64,000 nucleotides of DNA from contig CAVTWS010000023.1 in NCBI GenBank assembly GCA_963738445.1, positions 310,001 to 374,000 on the forward strand, written 5' to 3'. The DNA is from CAVTWS01 sp963738445. GTDB taxonomy: Bacteria > Actinomycetota > Acidimicrobiia > Acidimicrobiales > SHLQ01. How positions within the stretch are numbered: position 1 is the first letter of the stretch; each line of letters begins with the position of its first letter. Position numbers and translations under genes: made by a program. The notes beneath the pieces are model-generated. The model was not told the DNA's origin, searched no databases, and saw nothing but the letters and a program-made list of their open reading frames with translations. This document shows, piece by piece, positions 17,087-27,333 of the stretch.

Positions 17087-17127
17087 TCGCCCAGAACCGG
17101 CGCGGCTCGCCGGTAGCCTGGCTCGCC

Positions 17128-18382
17128 GTGGTCCGATTCCAGTCGCCGAAGGGCACCCGAGACATCCTGCCCCCCGAATCGGGTCGTCAACGGGCGCTCG
17201 TCGACCGTTTCGCGGATCTGGTGGGCCGGGCCGGCTACGGCCAGGTGGTGTCGCCGCTGTTCGAGGAGCTGGGCGTGTTCATGCGTCTCGGGGAATCGAC
17301 CGACGTCGTCACCAAGGAGATGTACGACTTCTTCGATCGGGATGACCCGCCGCGGCATCTGGCGCTGCGGCCCGAGCTCACCGCGTCGGTCGTGCGGGCG
17401 TTCGTGCAGCACCGGCCGGTCACCCCGTGGAAGGTCTGGTACGAAGGCGCCCAGTTCCGGTACGAACGACCGCAGGCGGGCCGTTACCGGCAGTTCTCGC
17501 AGGTCGGCGTCGAGGTGTTGGGCGCCGACGACCCCATGGTCGACGTCGAGGTGATCGCACTCGCCGTCGATTTCTACGCCGCCCTCGGCCTGACCCAGGT
17601 GCGACTGCTCGTGAACTCGCTCGGCGATCCCACTTGTCGCCCTCGGTATCTCGAGGCGTTGTCGGGGTACCTGGAACGGCGGCGGGATGAACTGAGCGAG
17701 CAGTCGCAGGCCACGCTCGGCCGTCAATCCGCTCCGCGTCCTCGACTCGAAACGGCCCCAGGACCAACGCGTCATCGACGATGCCCCCTTGATGGTCGAT
17801 CACCTGTCGCCCGAGTGTGCCGAGCACTTCGCCGGGGTGCGCTCGGGACTCGACACGCTGGAGATCCCGTACGACCTGTCGCCTCGGCTCGTCCGTGGGC
17901 TCGACTACTACACGAAGACCACGTTCGAGTTCGCCTCGACCGCCCTCGACACGGCGCAGAACGCGGTCGGCGGCGGCGGTCGATACGACCGGTTGGCCGA
18001 GGATCTGGGCGGGCCGGCCACCCCCGGCATCGGTTTCGCGCTCGGCGTGGATCGCATCCTGCTCGCCTGTGATGCCGAGGGCGTCTTCCCCGCCCCGGCC
18101 ACCGCCCCTGCGGTGTTCGTGATCGACGTGACGGGTGGGCTCGAGGCGCTCCGCCTCACCGCCGAGCTGCGGGCCGCCGGGGTGAGCGCGGATCGGGCGT
18201 TCGACAACCGGTCGATGAAGGCCCAGATGAAGGCGGCCGATCGCAGCGGAGCGGCGGTCGCACTGCTGGTCGGGGCCGACGAGCTGGCGGCCGGCGTCGT
18301 GACCGCCCGGGACCTCCGCGGGGCACCGGCCAGCACGCCGTCGCTCGCGCCGAGGTCGTCCCTGCCATCAGGCGACTCCTGA
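17128..18382 (+). CDS. hisS: Histidine-tRNA ligase, split by a one-base insertion
   Basis: HisRS charges tRNA-His. The first part, from a GTG at 17128, shows FQSPKGTRDILPPES, LRPELTASVVRAFV (motif 2 region) and QFRYERPQAGRYRQFSQVGVEVLG. Around 17721-17722 one extra C shifts the frame. The second part continues at once with AVNPLRVLDSKRPQDQRVIDDAP, then GLDYYTKTTFEF and GGGRYDRLAE (HisA and motif 3 regions) and the anticodon-binding domain to 18382. Removing one C restores a normal 417-residue enzyme. A TAGCCT box 8 nt before the GTG suggests a leaderless start. Because the gene is essential, a sequencing error is the likeliest cause. Confidence 0.9.
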
Positions 18383-18398
18383 ACCAACCTGCCGACCC

Positions 18399-18420
18399 GG
18401 GGGTGCCCTCCGGCGCCCCC
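18399..18420. other. Stem-loop between hisS and aspS
   Basis: GGGGGTGCC (18399-18407) pairs with GGCGCCCCC (18412-18420) across a 4-nt loop, giving 9 bp with one G-U pair. It lies in the 62-nt gap before aspS. It could attenuate or stabilise the transcript; no T-run follows. Confidence 0.5.
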
Positions 18421-18444
18421 GAACCCCCAGAGAGCTGAGCCACC

Positions 18445-20197
18445 ATGAGCGACCTTGCTCGCACATCGATGCGTACCGACTACTGCGGCGAGCTCCGGAT
18501 CGACGACGTCGGTCGTACCGTGACCGTATGTGGCTGGGTCGACCGGCGACGCGAGCACGGTGAGCACCTGGCCTTCGTCGACATCCGCGACCGGACTGGC
18601 ATCATCCAGTGCGTGGTCGACGGCACCGTCGATCTCCGCTCGGAGTGGGTCGTGCAGATCTCGGGCACCGTGACCAGCCGGCCCGGCGAGACCCGCAACG
18701 ACAACTTGGCGACGGGTGAGGTCGAGATCACCGGTTGCTCGGTGACCGTGCTGGCGGAGGCCGAACCTCCGCCGTTCCCGCTCGACGAGCGCCAGCCGAC
18801 CGATGAGACGGTCCGACTCCGCCACCGGTACCTCGACTTGCGCAAGGCCCGTCTGCAGCGCAACCTGATGACGCGGGCCAAGGTGAACAGCGCGCTCCGC
18901 AACGCCATGGACGCTCAGGGTTTCGTCGAGATCGAGACGCCGATGCTGGTGGCCTCGACCCCCGAAGGCGCCCGCGACTTCGTCGTTCCCAGCCGCTTGC
19001 GGGCCGGGTCGTTCTACGCCCTGCCCCAGAGCCCTCAGCTGTTCAAGCAGCTCTGCATGGTCGGCGGCCTCGACCGCTACTACCAGGTGGCGCGGTGCCT
19101 GCGTGATGAAGACCTCCGCGCGGATCGTCAGTTCGAGTTCATGCAACTCGACGTCGAGATGAGCTTCGTCAGCCAGGAGGATGTGCAGCACTGCGTGACC
19201 GAGGCGGTTCGAGCGGCGGTGCGCGTCGTCTCCGGCGACGAGATCGGCGACGTCCCACGGATCACGTGGCGTGAGGCGATGGAGCGATACGGCTCCGACA
19301 AGCCCGATGTCCGCTTCGGGATGGAGCTCCAGGAGATCACCGACGTCTTCGCCGGCACCGGGGCCAAGGTGTTCCAGGTCGACTGCGTGAAGGGCATCGT
19401 GCTGACCGGCGGCGCGACCTCGCTCGGCCGCAATCAGATCGACGATCTCACCGATCGATGCAAACGGTGGGGCGCCAAGGGGCTGGCATGGTTCCGTGTC
19501 GGCGCCGACCGGGCCCTCGACGGTGCGCTGACGAAGTTCATGAGCGAGGCCGAGCAGGCGGCCGTGCCCGAACGGCTCGGCGCGGCAGGCCGGCGATCTG
19601 GTGCTGATTATCGCCGACACGCGACGGGTGGTGAACCACGTGCTCGGCCTGCTCCGCATCGAGCTGGGCCGACCACCGGTCAACGAAGGCGGCCTCAACT
19701 TCTTGTGGGTGGTCGACTTCCCCCTGTTCGAGGCGCTCGACGACGACGGCAAGCCGATCCCCGCCCACCATCCGTTCACGATGCCCCACCCCGAGGATCT
19801 GGCCCTGCTCGACCAGGGCGGGGAGGCCCTTCTCGACGTGCGTTCCCAGGCCTATGACCTGGTGCTGAACGGGTGGGAGCTCGGCTCGGGGAGCGTCCGT
19901 ATCCACCGTGGCGATGTCCAGAGCCGGATCTTCTCGCTGCTCGGGATCTCCCCCGAGGAGGCGCAGCGCAAGTTCGGGTTCCTTCTCGACGCCTTCCGTT
20001 TCGGTGCGCCACCCCACGCCGGTTTCGCGTTCGGCATCGACCGCCTGGTGGCCCTGCTGGTCGGTGAGGAGAACATCCGGGAGGTCATCGCCTTCCCCAA
20101 GACGCAGTCCGGCAACGATCCCCTCACCTCCGCACCCACCCCCATCGACGAGCGCCACCTGAACGAGCTCGGCCTCCGGGTGCTGCCACCCAGCTGA
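18445..20197 (+). CDS. aspS: Aspartate-tRNA ligase, split by a one-base insertion
   Basis: AspRS charges tRNA-Asp (or tRNA-Asp and tRNA-Asn). The N-terminal OB domain (VCGWVDRRREHGEHLAFVDIRDR) is followed by FVEIETPMLVASTPEGARDF (motif 1), CLRDEDLRADRQFEF (motif 2) and the bacterial insertion domain. One extra G at 19584-19585 shifts the frame. The next frame continues with QAGDLVLIIADTRRVVNHVLG, then NFLWVVDFPLFE and GFAFGIDRLVALL (motif 3). Correcting one base restores a full-length enzyme of about 583 residues. Both tRNA synthetases in this operon have the same kind of defect, which favours sequencing error over decay. Confidence 0.9.
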
Positions 20198-20242
20198 GCT
20201 CCCACCATCGGGGCACGTGACGGCGCCTGGGCTGAGCTTGCG

Positions 20243-20902
20243 TCAGCGGGTGGTGAACTCCACGGCGACGGCTTCCGGTCGGGCGTTCTCGAATGTCGTC
20301 GAGCCCGAAGCGCCGGCCAACGCCGCGCTCGGGTGTACCCGCACCTCCACGGCACCACGAGCGCTGCGAGCCACGAATCCGGTGTTGGTCGGTTCGATGG
20401 TGGACAGACCGATGCGACGGAGCTCGTCCTGAAGGTCCTGTTCGACGGCGCTGGAGGAGTGGGTGACGGTCACGAACGCCGCCCGGTCGGTCAGGATGGG
20501 TCCGTCGCCGAAGTGGGGCGTGAGGTTGCACGGCAGGGCGATGCCCCGCACCAGCTCGGCCAGGGTGCGGAACGTCGGCGGCGGGATCGAGGGCGCGGGC
20601 GCCGAGTCGGTGGCGGCACGAACCGGGGCGTGACCATCCGTCAGCGGTGTCTCGCCGAGCTCATCACGACCGGGATGTTGGGCGTCCGCCACCAGGACCG
20701 GCGGAGCGACCTCCTGGGCCAGCCGGGCCAGGATGGCGGCCTGGGTGTCGTCGACCGAGCGCGGTCCGATAGCACCGGCGGCCTCGGGGTTGCGCTGCTT
20801 CTCGGCCCGCCGGCGCACACGACGGCGGACGAGGATGGCGAGCGACACCACGAGCCATGTGTAGAAGAGGATGGGGAACACCGTTCGCATAGACGTTCCC
20901 AT
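20243..20902 (-). CDS. Single-span membrane protein, unknown
   Basis: A 219-residue protein counted from the ATG at 20902; a second ATG at 20890 is equally possible. An N-terminal membrane segment (about residues 8-24, FPILFYTWLVVSLAILV) is followed by a strongly basic RRRVRRRAEK stop-transfer stretch. A Pro/Ala-rich linker then leads to a C-terminal domain of about 100 residues (FVTVTHSSSAVEQDLQDELRRIGL...) that ends at the stop. No known domain is recognised. It is convergent with aspS and divergent from the isomerase-like gene at 21060. Confidence 0.65.
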   Translation of the reverse strand: MGTSMRTVFPILFYTWLVVSLAILVRRRVRRRAEKQRNPEAAGAIGPRSVDDTQAAILARLAQEVAPPVLVADAQHPGRDELGETPLTDGHAPVRAATDSAPAPSIPPPTFRTLAELVRGIALPCNLTPHFGDGPILTDRAAFVTVTHSSSAVEQDLQDELRRIGLSTIEPTNTGFVARSARGAVEVRVHPSAALAGASGSTTFENARPEAVAVEFTTR

Positions 20903-21059
20903 CGGACCCACCCCCGTCGATCTTGAGAGAACCGATTCGAAGAGCCCAAACCCGTTCTGGGTGGGTCGCGTACGCGTGCCGACGTTGACGCCACCCACCT
21001 GGTTGCGGTTTTGCCGACGGAGCCCCGACCCGTGGAGCCTCCCTGTCTAGTGTGGGGGC
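20903..21059. promoter_or_regulatory. Divergent intergenic region with leaderless promoter
   Basis: TAGTGT at 21048-21053 stands 6 nt before the ATG at 21060 without a ribosome binding site, fitting a leaderless start. A further GTTCTGGG stretch (around 20951) is followed by GGTGGGT and then ACCCACC, which can form a 7-bp stem. Confidence 0.45.
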
Positions 21060-21902
21060 ATGCCCGAAGCTGCCGATCTGGCGATATGCCTCCACACCCT
21101 CACGGCCGACCCGTGGTCCGTGCGACCCGCCGACACCGACCGCCTGATCGCCGCCGTGGGCGCCGCCGGGTTCGGGTCCGTCGGGATGTTCTCGTTCTTC
21201 CACTCGGCGGTGGTCGATGCCAGCGACCCCGGTCGTACGGGGCGCACCCTCGCCGAGCACGGTGTCGGGCTGGCGATGCTCGACGCCTGCACCGAATGGG
21301 TGAACGGGGTGGACGGAGCGGAGTCCGATGCCGTGAGCCTGCGAGTCGCCGGTGAGGAGGGGGCGCCGATCATGGGCGCGGTGTGCATGGCGGCCGATCT
21401 CCCCGCCGGTCCGGAGGCGGCGATGGCCGGGCTGGCACGACTGGCCGACGTCGCGGCGGAGTCCGGCGTCTCGCTCGCGGTCGAGTTCCTCCCGTGGACC
21501 GCCCTGCCCGATCTGCGGACCGCGTGGGCCCTCGTCGAGGCCGTGGGCCGACCGAACGTGGGCATCAACCTCGACACCTGGCACTGGTTCCGGCGACACG
21601 GTGGAACGGACCCGAGCCAACTCGACGGGGTGCCGATCGGGCGCCTGCTCGTGCTCCAGTTGGAGGATGTCGCGCCCGTCGCCGAGGCCGACCTCATGGA
21701 CGAGTGCATGCATCGCCGGCCGCTCCCGGGCCAGGGGACCGCCGATCTCGTCGGACTGCTCACTGAGCTCCGACTCCGTGGCGCCGACCCCGTCGTCATG
21801 CCCGAGGTGTTCAACGATCACCTGGCGGCCGGCGACCCTGTCGTCACCGCCGGGCTCATACGCGATGCCTGCCTGGAGGTGCTGACCGAGGCCGGCTGGT
21901 AG
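21060..21902 (+). CDS. Sugar phosphate isomerase/epimerase-like TIM-barrel protein
   Basis: A 280-residue protein of the xylose-isomerase-like TIM-barrel superfamily (AP endonuclease family 2). Typical features are LTADPWSVRPADTDRLIAAVG at the N-terminus, the strand VSLAVEFLPW with its metal-binding Glu, VGINLDTWHWFRRHG (Asp and His ligands), VLQLEDV, and RPLPGQGTADLVGLL near the end. Members isomerise or epimerise sugars, inosose or hydroxypyruvate, but the substrate cannot be read here. It stands alone, so context does not help. It appears leaderless (see the region just upstream). Confidence 0.85.
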   Translation: MPEAADLAICLHTLTADPWSVRPADTDRLIAAVGAAGFGSVGMFSFFHSAVVDASDPGRTGRTLAEHGVGLAMLDACTEWVNGVDGAESDAVSLRVAGEEGAPIMGAVCMAADLPAGPEAAMAGLARLADVAAESGVSLAVEFLPWTALPDLRTAWALVEAVGRPNVGINLDTWHWFRRHGGTDPSQLDGVPIGRLLVLQLEDVAPVAEADLMDECMHRRPLPGQGTADLVGLLTELRLRGADPVVMPEVFNDHLAAGDPVVTAGLIRDACLEVLTEAGW

Positions 21903-21926
21903 ATCGGCGGCTGGTAGACGACGTGC

Positions 21927-23924
21927 TCAGGCCTCGGGGGGCGCCCCGAGGGTGACCTGTGGAACCAGCGCTTCGACGGGTGTGGAGGTGAAGTACCCCA
22001 TCAGGTCGGCCAGGGCGTGGGTGTCCTGCGAGGGGAACAGGCAGACACCCGGCGCGCCGTACTTGACGATGGTGAGGTTCGGGACGACCCGGGGCGGATC
22101 GAAGTTCAGGTTCGAGGCCACGGGCCGGTTGGTCCCGCACGGATAGGCGGTGAGGAACCCCTCCGTCGCACTGTCGACGACCGTGGCGTTCATGACGATC
22201 GCGTCGATGTCGAGCCCGGTGACGGAGTCTCGACGGGTGATCGGCACGGCTGCTTCTGTGTTGCCGAGCAGACGATCTGTGGTGGCGCTGCCCGACCGGG
22301 CCACCGGGGCGCGGAGTCCGGACGGCTCGAGCCGGCTGTCGAACAGCCGCTCGGGCTGGTCGACCGCGATGAAACCGCCGGTGGCGGCGGGGCCGAACCA
22401 CCCCGAGACGTCGGCGATGAGGTGGGCGGCGCCCTGGGTGTACAGGCACACCCGGCCGGCGGCCCCGATCGGCACGATCACCAGGTTGGCCCGGGTGAAG
22501 GACTGCTGGGTTGCGACGGGGGGTGCGGCATTGAGGTTCGACACGCCCGGTCGGCTTCGACCGCACGGCCAGACGGTGATGAAGCCGTCGGCCTGGGTGC
22601 CGGTCACGGTGACGTTCAGGCTGACCGCGCTTGCGCCGGTGGCGGGGACACCGCCGCGGCCGCTGACCAGCAGCTCGATGAAGGAGTCGGCGGGGATCAC
22701 TCCCGGTGCGGTTCGGCCGGTGCCGTCGCGGGAGTCCAGGATCCGTGAGGGGTCGAGGGGGGTGTATCCGTGGCCCTCGCCCGGCTGGAGGAACGACCCG
22801 GTGTGATCGACGATCACCTGGGTGCGCTCCTGGCTGACGAGGCAGACCCAACTGCCCCGGTCCTGCGTGTTGCCGAGCGCCGGGCCGACCCCGGTGCCGA
22901 CGATCACCGCGTTGGCGACGGTCTGGCCGGCGTCGTAGTTGACGTTGGAGGACAGGGGCGGCAGGCCGGCGCTGGTGAGCAGATGGGGGCCGCCACAGGG
23001 GAACGCGGTGAGGAAACCGGGTGCCGCGGCCTCCGTCACGGTGACGTTGAGGGCGACGGCGCTGACATCGGCGGGAAACGGAAGGAACCTGACGGCACCC
23101 GGTTCCAGCACGCCCGTGAGGGGGGTGGTGCCGAGTCGGGTGTCGAGGATGCGAACGGGAGGGCGGGGGCTCAGTCCGGGGGCGCGTGCGGCACCGTCGA
23201 CATAGGTGAGGAGCGGCGCGGCGGTCGATGTCGCGGGCGCCGGAGCGAACCATCCGAGCAGCTCGACGTCGACCTCTGCCGCGCCGTCGTTCACGAAGAC
23301 GCAGACCTGCTGACCAGCGGTGACCGGCACCCAGACCGCGTTGCGTGCGGTCGGGCCGACATCGACGCTGAGATGACCGTGCGCGGGGCGGGGCGTGCCG
23401 CACGTGTACACCGTGGCGAGCGTCGGTACGGTGCCGTCGACGCGCACGTCGAGGGCGACGCCCGTCAGGTCGGCCGGCAATGAGCTCGGGAGCGTGACCT
23501 CCGCTTCGTCGCGGGGTGTCGCCGATCCGCTGAAGAGCGGTTGCGCGAGGAGGGCATGGAACGAGCCTCCCGGCCGGGCGACCTCGTCGACCGCGATGCG
23601 GGCGGGAGCGGACACGGTGAGGCACTGCTCGGTCGGTGAGAAGAACAGGTTCGTGGCCCGCCGGCCCGGGGTGATCGGAGCGACGGCCGGTGACGAGACG
23701 TGCGACGAGGCGCAGGCGTGGACGGACACCTCACCGTCTTCGTTGCCGGTCGCCAGCACCGAGATGTCGACCGGCGTGGCCGCGGGCAACGTGAGCGACT
23801 GGCCCGGGGCCAGCTGCACGTCGAACAAGCGCGTACCCGGAGCGCCGGACGCAGAACCCGCGCCACTTACGAGGGACGCCGTGACCGCGGCCATGACCAC
23901 GACCGCTACCAGGACTCGCCGCAT
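21927..23924 (-). CDS. Large secreted repeat protein, copy 1
   Basis: A 665-residue exported protein. The ATG at 23924 follows GGAGGG and begins a clear signal peptide (MRRVLVAVVVMAAVTASLV, cleavage near SASGA). The body is built from about five repeats of roughly 110-130 residues. Each has a LFD(S/T)R or ILD(S/T)R start, a central SAVSLNVTVT...GFLTxxPCG, a SNLNxxxxxxxxN segment and an end like VCLYxxxxxHLIxDVSGWF. This repeat is common in surface proteins of Acidimicrobiia and other actinobacteria, often as an attachment module. No catalytic domain is visible. A close paralogue lies immediately upstream, so tandem duplication is evident. Confidence 0.82.
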   Translation of the reverse strand: MRRVLVAVVVMAAVTASLVSGAGSASGAPGTRLFDVQLAPGQSLTLPAATPVDISVLATGNEDGEVSVHACASSHVSSPAVAPITPGRRATNLFFSPTEQCLTVSAPARIAVDEVARPGGSFHALLAQPLFSGSATPRDEAEVTLPSSLPADLTGVALDVRVDGTVPTLATVYTCGTPRPAHGHLSVDVGPTARNAVWVPVTAGQQVCVFVNDGAAEVDVELLGWFAPAPATSTAAPLLTYVDGAARAPGLSPRPPVRILDTRLGTTPLTGVLEPGAVRFLPFPADVSAVALNVTVTEAAAPGFLTAFPCGGPHLLTSAGLPPLSSNVNYDAGQTVANAVIVGTGVGPALGNTQDRGSWVCLVSQERTQVIVDHTGSFLQPGEGHGYTPLDPSRILDSRDGTGRTAPGVIPADSFIELLVSGRGGVPATGASAVSLNVTVTGTQADGFITVWPCGRSRPGVSNLNAAPPVATQQSFTRANLVIVPIGAAGRVCLYTQGAAHLIADVSGWFGPAATGGFIAVDQPERLFDSRLEPSGLRAPVARSGSATTDRLLGNTEAAVPITRRDSVTGLDIDAIVMNATVVDSATEGFLTAYPCGTNRPVASNLNFDPPRVVPNLTIVKYGAPGVCLFPSQDTHALADLMGYFTSTPVEALVPQVTLGAPPEA

Positions 23925-23988
23925 TGACCCTCCAACTGTGTCTCGCAACCGCCGGGGCACAGTAACGCACCTCCTCGGGCCGGGCGCG

Positions 23989-25962
23989 CTACCCCGGGAG
24001 CGGGCTGCCGGGGAACAGTGTCGGCACGTACACGTCGAGCAGGCTGGCGGTGAAGAAGCCGGCCAGGTCGGCGAGCGTGTGGGTATCGCGTGACGGGAAC
24101 AGGCACACGCCGGGCACGCCGAGCCGGACCACGGTGAGGTTGGGCACCGTCCTCGGAGGGTCGTAGTTGAGGTTCGAGGCCAGGGGTGGGGCGGTTCCGC
24201 ACGGGTAGGCGGTGAGGAACCCTTCTGCGGAGTTGTCGACGACCGTGGTGTTCATGACCACCGCCTCGATGTCGAATCCGGTGGTGGGGTCGCGATCGTC
24301 GATGGGGATGATCGGCTCGGATCCGCTCCGCAGTGGCGAGGTCGGGGTCCCGCCGGAGCGGACCACCGGGGCCTGGAGCCCCGAGGCGGCGTTGCGGCTG
24401 TCGAAGAGGCGGGTCGGCGTGTCGAACGGCACGAAGCCGGTCGGGGCCGTGGGGCCGTACCAGCCCGACACGTCGGCGACGACCTCGGTCTGCTCCTGGG
24501 AGTAGATGCACACGCGACCGCCTGTTCCCACCTGCACGTTCACCAGGTTGGCTCGGGTGAAGGCCTGTTGGGGTGGAGTCGGCGGGCCGTAGTTGAGGCT
24601 CGACGCCTGCGGGCGGGCCTGGCCGCAGGGCCAGACGGTGAGGAACCCCGCCGCCTGGGTCCCGGTGACCGTCATGTTCAACGCGACGGCACTCACGCCC
24701 GATGCCGGAACGCTTCCGCGACCCGTGACCTGGAGCTCGATGGTGCCGTCACGAGGGACCGGCGCGGGCGAGGGTCGGCCGGTGCCGTCCCGGGTGTCGA
24801 GCACGCGGGCCGGGTCGAGCGGCTGGTAGCCGTCACCCTGGCCGGGGGCGACGAAGTAGCCGTTCTGGTCGACCACGAGGTGCGTGCGTTCCTGGCTCAC
24901 GAAGCAGACGAACGCCGACGACGGGTTGGTCGCACCGACCCCCGTGCCGACCATCACTGCGTTCGGGACCGTCTGGCCGACGGCGTAGTTCAGGCTCGAC
25001 GCCAGGGGTGGCGAATCGGGGAGACCGCCCAGGCCGTCACACGGGAAGACCGTGAGGTACCCGGAGGCCTGGGCCTCGGTCACGGTGACGTTCAGGGAGA
25101 CGGCGTACTGCTCGGCGGGGAAGGGGAACGACCGCACGACACCCGGCTGCATGAGGCCGGTCGTGCCGAGGGTCCGGCTGTCGAACAGCCGGTGCGGGGT
25201 CTCGGCCACGAATCCCGGCGCCCGGGCACCGTCGAAGATCCAGGGCCGGGTGGGTGGGCCGGTCGACGAGACCGTGGCATCCCACCAACCGACGACCGAG
25301 ACCTCGACCTGGGCGGACCCGGAGTTGTTGTACACGCAGACCGGCCCGACCTGGCCCATGGGGACGTACACCATGTTGCTGTGGGTCCCCTGGACGCCCA
25401 CCGAGGCGAAGAAGGGGCGGGGGCTGGCGCAGGAGTACACGGTCAGGAAGGTGTCCTGGACGCTCGTGCCCTCGACCACGAGAGCCACGCCGGTGACGCC
25501 GGTCGTCGGCACGCTGCCGCCCACGGCGGTGACCTGGGCCGTCTGCCCGGCGCCGATGGCTCCGGAGAAGATGCCGGTCTCGGTGACGCCGTGGAACGAT
25601 CCGGTCGGCAGAGCCCACTCGTCCAGGTAGAGGTGGACCCGGGTCGAAGTCGTGAGGCATTGACCGCCCGAGCTCGTGAACACGAGACCGTCGGCCGCCC
25701 TTCCGGGCTCGACGGGGACGACGGCGGGTTCGTCGATGTGGGGGGTGCCACACGGATGGCGGGAGATCTCCCCGAAGTCGGCGGCATCGGTGTAGATCAC
25801 GTTCACCGGTACGCCCCCCGGGATCGGAACCTCGGTGCCGGGCTGCACGATGGCGTCGAAGATGCGCTGACCGGGAAGTGCCGATGCCGGGCCTGCGGAC
25901 ACTGCCACGACGACGGTTCCGCCGGCGATCAGGGCGAGGATGAGTACGAGTCGACGTGTCAC
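23989..25962 (-). CDS. Large secreted repeat protein, copy 2
   Basis: This 657-residue paralogue of the protein at 21927-23924 has the same architecture. A signal peptide (residues 1-28, RRLVLILALIAGGTVVVAVSAG then ASA) is followed by the same tandem modules with VLDTRDGTGRPSPAPVP, GVSAVALNMTVTGTQAAGFLTVWPCG, SSLNYGP and VVADVSGWYGP. The GTG start at 25962 has GGAGGCGG upstream. The protein ends like copy 1 in a module with LTAYPCGT and ADLAGFF. The insertion element begins 54 bp upstream of its start and may have displaced its promoter. Function unknown; surface or matrix roles are plausible. Confidence 0.8.
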   Translation of the reverse strand: MTRRLVLILALIAGGTVVVAVSAGPASALPGQRIFDAIVQPGTEVPIPGGVPVNVIYTDAADFGEISRHPCGTPHIDEPAVVPVEPGRAADGLVFTSSGGQCLTTSTRVHLYLDEWALPTGSFHGVTETGIFSGAIGAGQTAQVTAVGGSVPTTGVTGVALVVEGTSVQDTFLTVYSCASPRPFFASVGVQGTHSNMVYVPMGQVGPVCVYNNSGSAQVEVSVVGWWDATVSSTGPPTRPWIFDGARAPGFVAETPHRLFDSRTLGTTGLMQPGVVRSFPFPAEQYAVSLNVTVTEAQASGYLTVFPCDGLGGLPDSPPLASSLNYAVGQTVPNAVMVGTGVGATNPSSAFVCFVSQERTHLVVDQNGYFVAPGQGDGYQPLDPARVLDTRDGTGRPSPAPVPRDGTIELQVTGRGSVPASGVSAVALNMTVTGTQAAGFLTVWPCGQARPQASSLNYGPPTPPQQAFTRANLVNVQVGTGGRVCIYSQEQTEVVADVSGWYGPTAPTGFVPFDTPTRLFDSRNAASGLQAPVVRSGGTPTSPLRSGSEPIIPIDDRDPTTGFDIEAVVMNTTVVDNSAEGFLTAYPCGTAPPLASNLNYDPPRTVPNLTVVRLGVPGVCLFPSRDTHTLADLAGFFTASLLDVYVPTLFPGSPLPG

Positions 25963-26015
25963 AGAAGTCCGCCTCCGGTTGGTATGCCGGGTCCAAGGGT
26001 AACTCTTGCCCGCAT

Positions 26016-26103
26016 GGACATCGTTCCGCTTGGGGTGAGGTGGTTGGACCGTCGGGACATCGTTCCGCTTGGCGAGGTCGGGTGCCGCAGGGACATCGTT
26101 CCG
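26016..26103 (+). repeat. Left end repeats of the insertion element
   Basis: Three 13-bp copies at 26016-26028, 26055-26067 and 26091-26103. The innermost one directly abuts the transposase stop codon. Confidence 0.85.
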
Positions 26104-27292
26104 TCACCGCAGTTCTCGGGAGAGGTTGAAGTCGCTGTGGTGGATGATTTCGCCGTTGAGGTCGACGACGATCAGTTTGCGGGACCGGACTTTGATGATC
26201 GCGGTGACGTACTGGTGGATGTGGTTCTCGGCCAGGGTGATGCGTTTGCCGAACACACCGAGTTCGCGGTTCGATCGGATGTAGCGGACGACTTCGATTC
26301 GGCCCTTGGCGGGCAGCCGTGTCGGCGGCTCGTAGCCGGAGGGCAAGGTCGGGCAGAGCCGGTTGGTCCACATCTGGTTCGGGGTCGCCGCCGGCGTGGG
26401 CGCTGTAGCGGTGGTGGGTGTTGTGGAACTCGATGAACGATGCGTTCTCGGTTCTCAGATGGTCGATGTCGCTGAACACTTCGGTGCGGAAGAACGACTT
26501 GTCCCACACGTCGTTGAAGTGCTCGACGACGCCGTTGCGCCACGGCTCACGGATCGGGATGAACCGGGCGGTGATGTCGAGATCGAGACACGCGGCCACG
26601 ATCGGGGAGAAGTACTGCCAGGCCGGTGGGATCCCGCCGTGGAAGTTGGCGTGGTTGTCGAACTGGGCGACCGCGGGCACGCCGACACGGGCCCAGATCC
26701 CGCACAGGGCCGCCACCAGCACGGCGGGGCGGGTCTCGGTGACGATGTCGTTGCCGACCCGGTGCGAGCCGACATCGATCAGGTTCATCGTGTGGAACTT
26801 GGCGGCACCGAACAGATGCCTCGGGCCGATCATGTCGATCTGATGGGTGGTGCCCGGCTCGGGGGCGATCCGAGCCGGATACGGCACGTTCTTGGGCTGA
26901 TACTGCTCGGGTCGCCGCCGGCGAGGCTGAGCGACGCCGCCACGTTCGAGGACTCGTTCGATGGTGCGTGCTGGTGGGATCAGCTCGACACCGACACGGC
27001 GCAGGTCCCATTGGATCGCCAACGATCCGTACTGGGCTCGAGGGTTCGCGACCAGCCGGGCCCGTGACGCCAAGATCTGGGCTTCGAGCCCGGCCGGTGT
27101 CCGGGTCGGCGACGCCAGCGGCGCCCGAGACCGCGACTGCGCCCACTGGCCGTCATGGCCGTCCTCGTCGTGACGGGCCACCCACTTGCGCACCCAGCGC
27201 GTCGTGCGCCCCAACACCGCAGCGATCTCGGTCGGGCTTTCACCCGCCAGCCGGCGATGCACCGCTTCAACTCGCAACTCCCGCTCTGACAC
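26104..27292 (-). CDS. DDE (rve-type) transposase, frameshifted
   Basis: The GTG at 27292, with AGGGAG upstream, starts a protein with an N-terminal helix-turn-helix (VEAVHRRLAGESPTEIAAVLGRTTRWVRKW). A DDE integrase core follows with IDMIGPRHL (first Asp), AQFDNHANFHG (second Asp) and WRNGVVEHFN (Glu). At about 26386-26397 one extra base shifts the frame. The other frame continues TPNQMWTNRLCPTLPSGYEP and a beta-rich C-terminal domain (GRIEVVRYIRSNRELGVFGKRI) to 26104. Corrected, it is about 395 residues. It is similar in layout to IS481-type transposases, with a Mu-like beta-barrel at the end; the family assignment is an inference. Confidence 0.8.
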
Positions 27293-27333
27293 ATCGGCTC
27301 CCTTGCTCGATCACCACGAACAAGCAAGCGAAC

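Noticed and set aside
17700..19600. Programmed frameshifting in hisS and aspS
   Set aside because: No slippery heptamer or downstream pseudoknot-like structure was seen at either site, and two neighbouring genes would need the same mechanism.
24568..26436. Plus-strand 622-codon frame opposite the second secreted protein
   Set aside because: Complement of a gene with signal peptide and repeated modules; it also runs into the insertion element without any domain.
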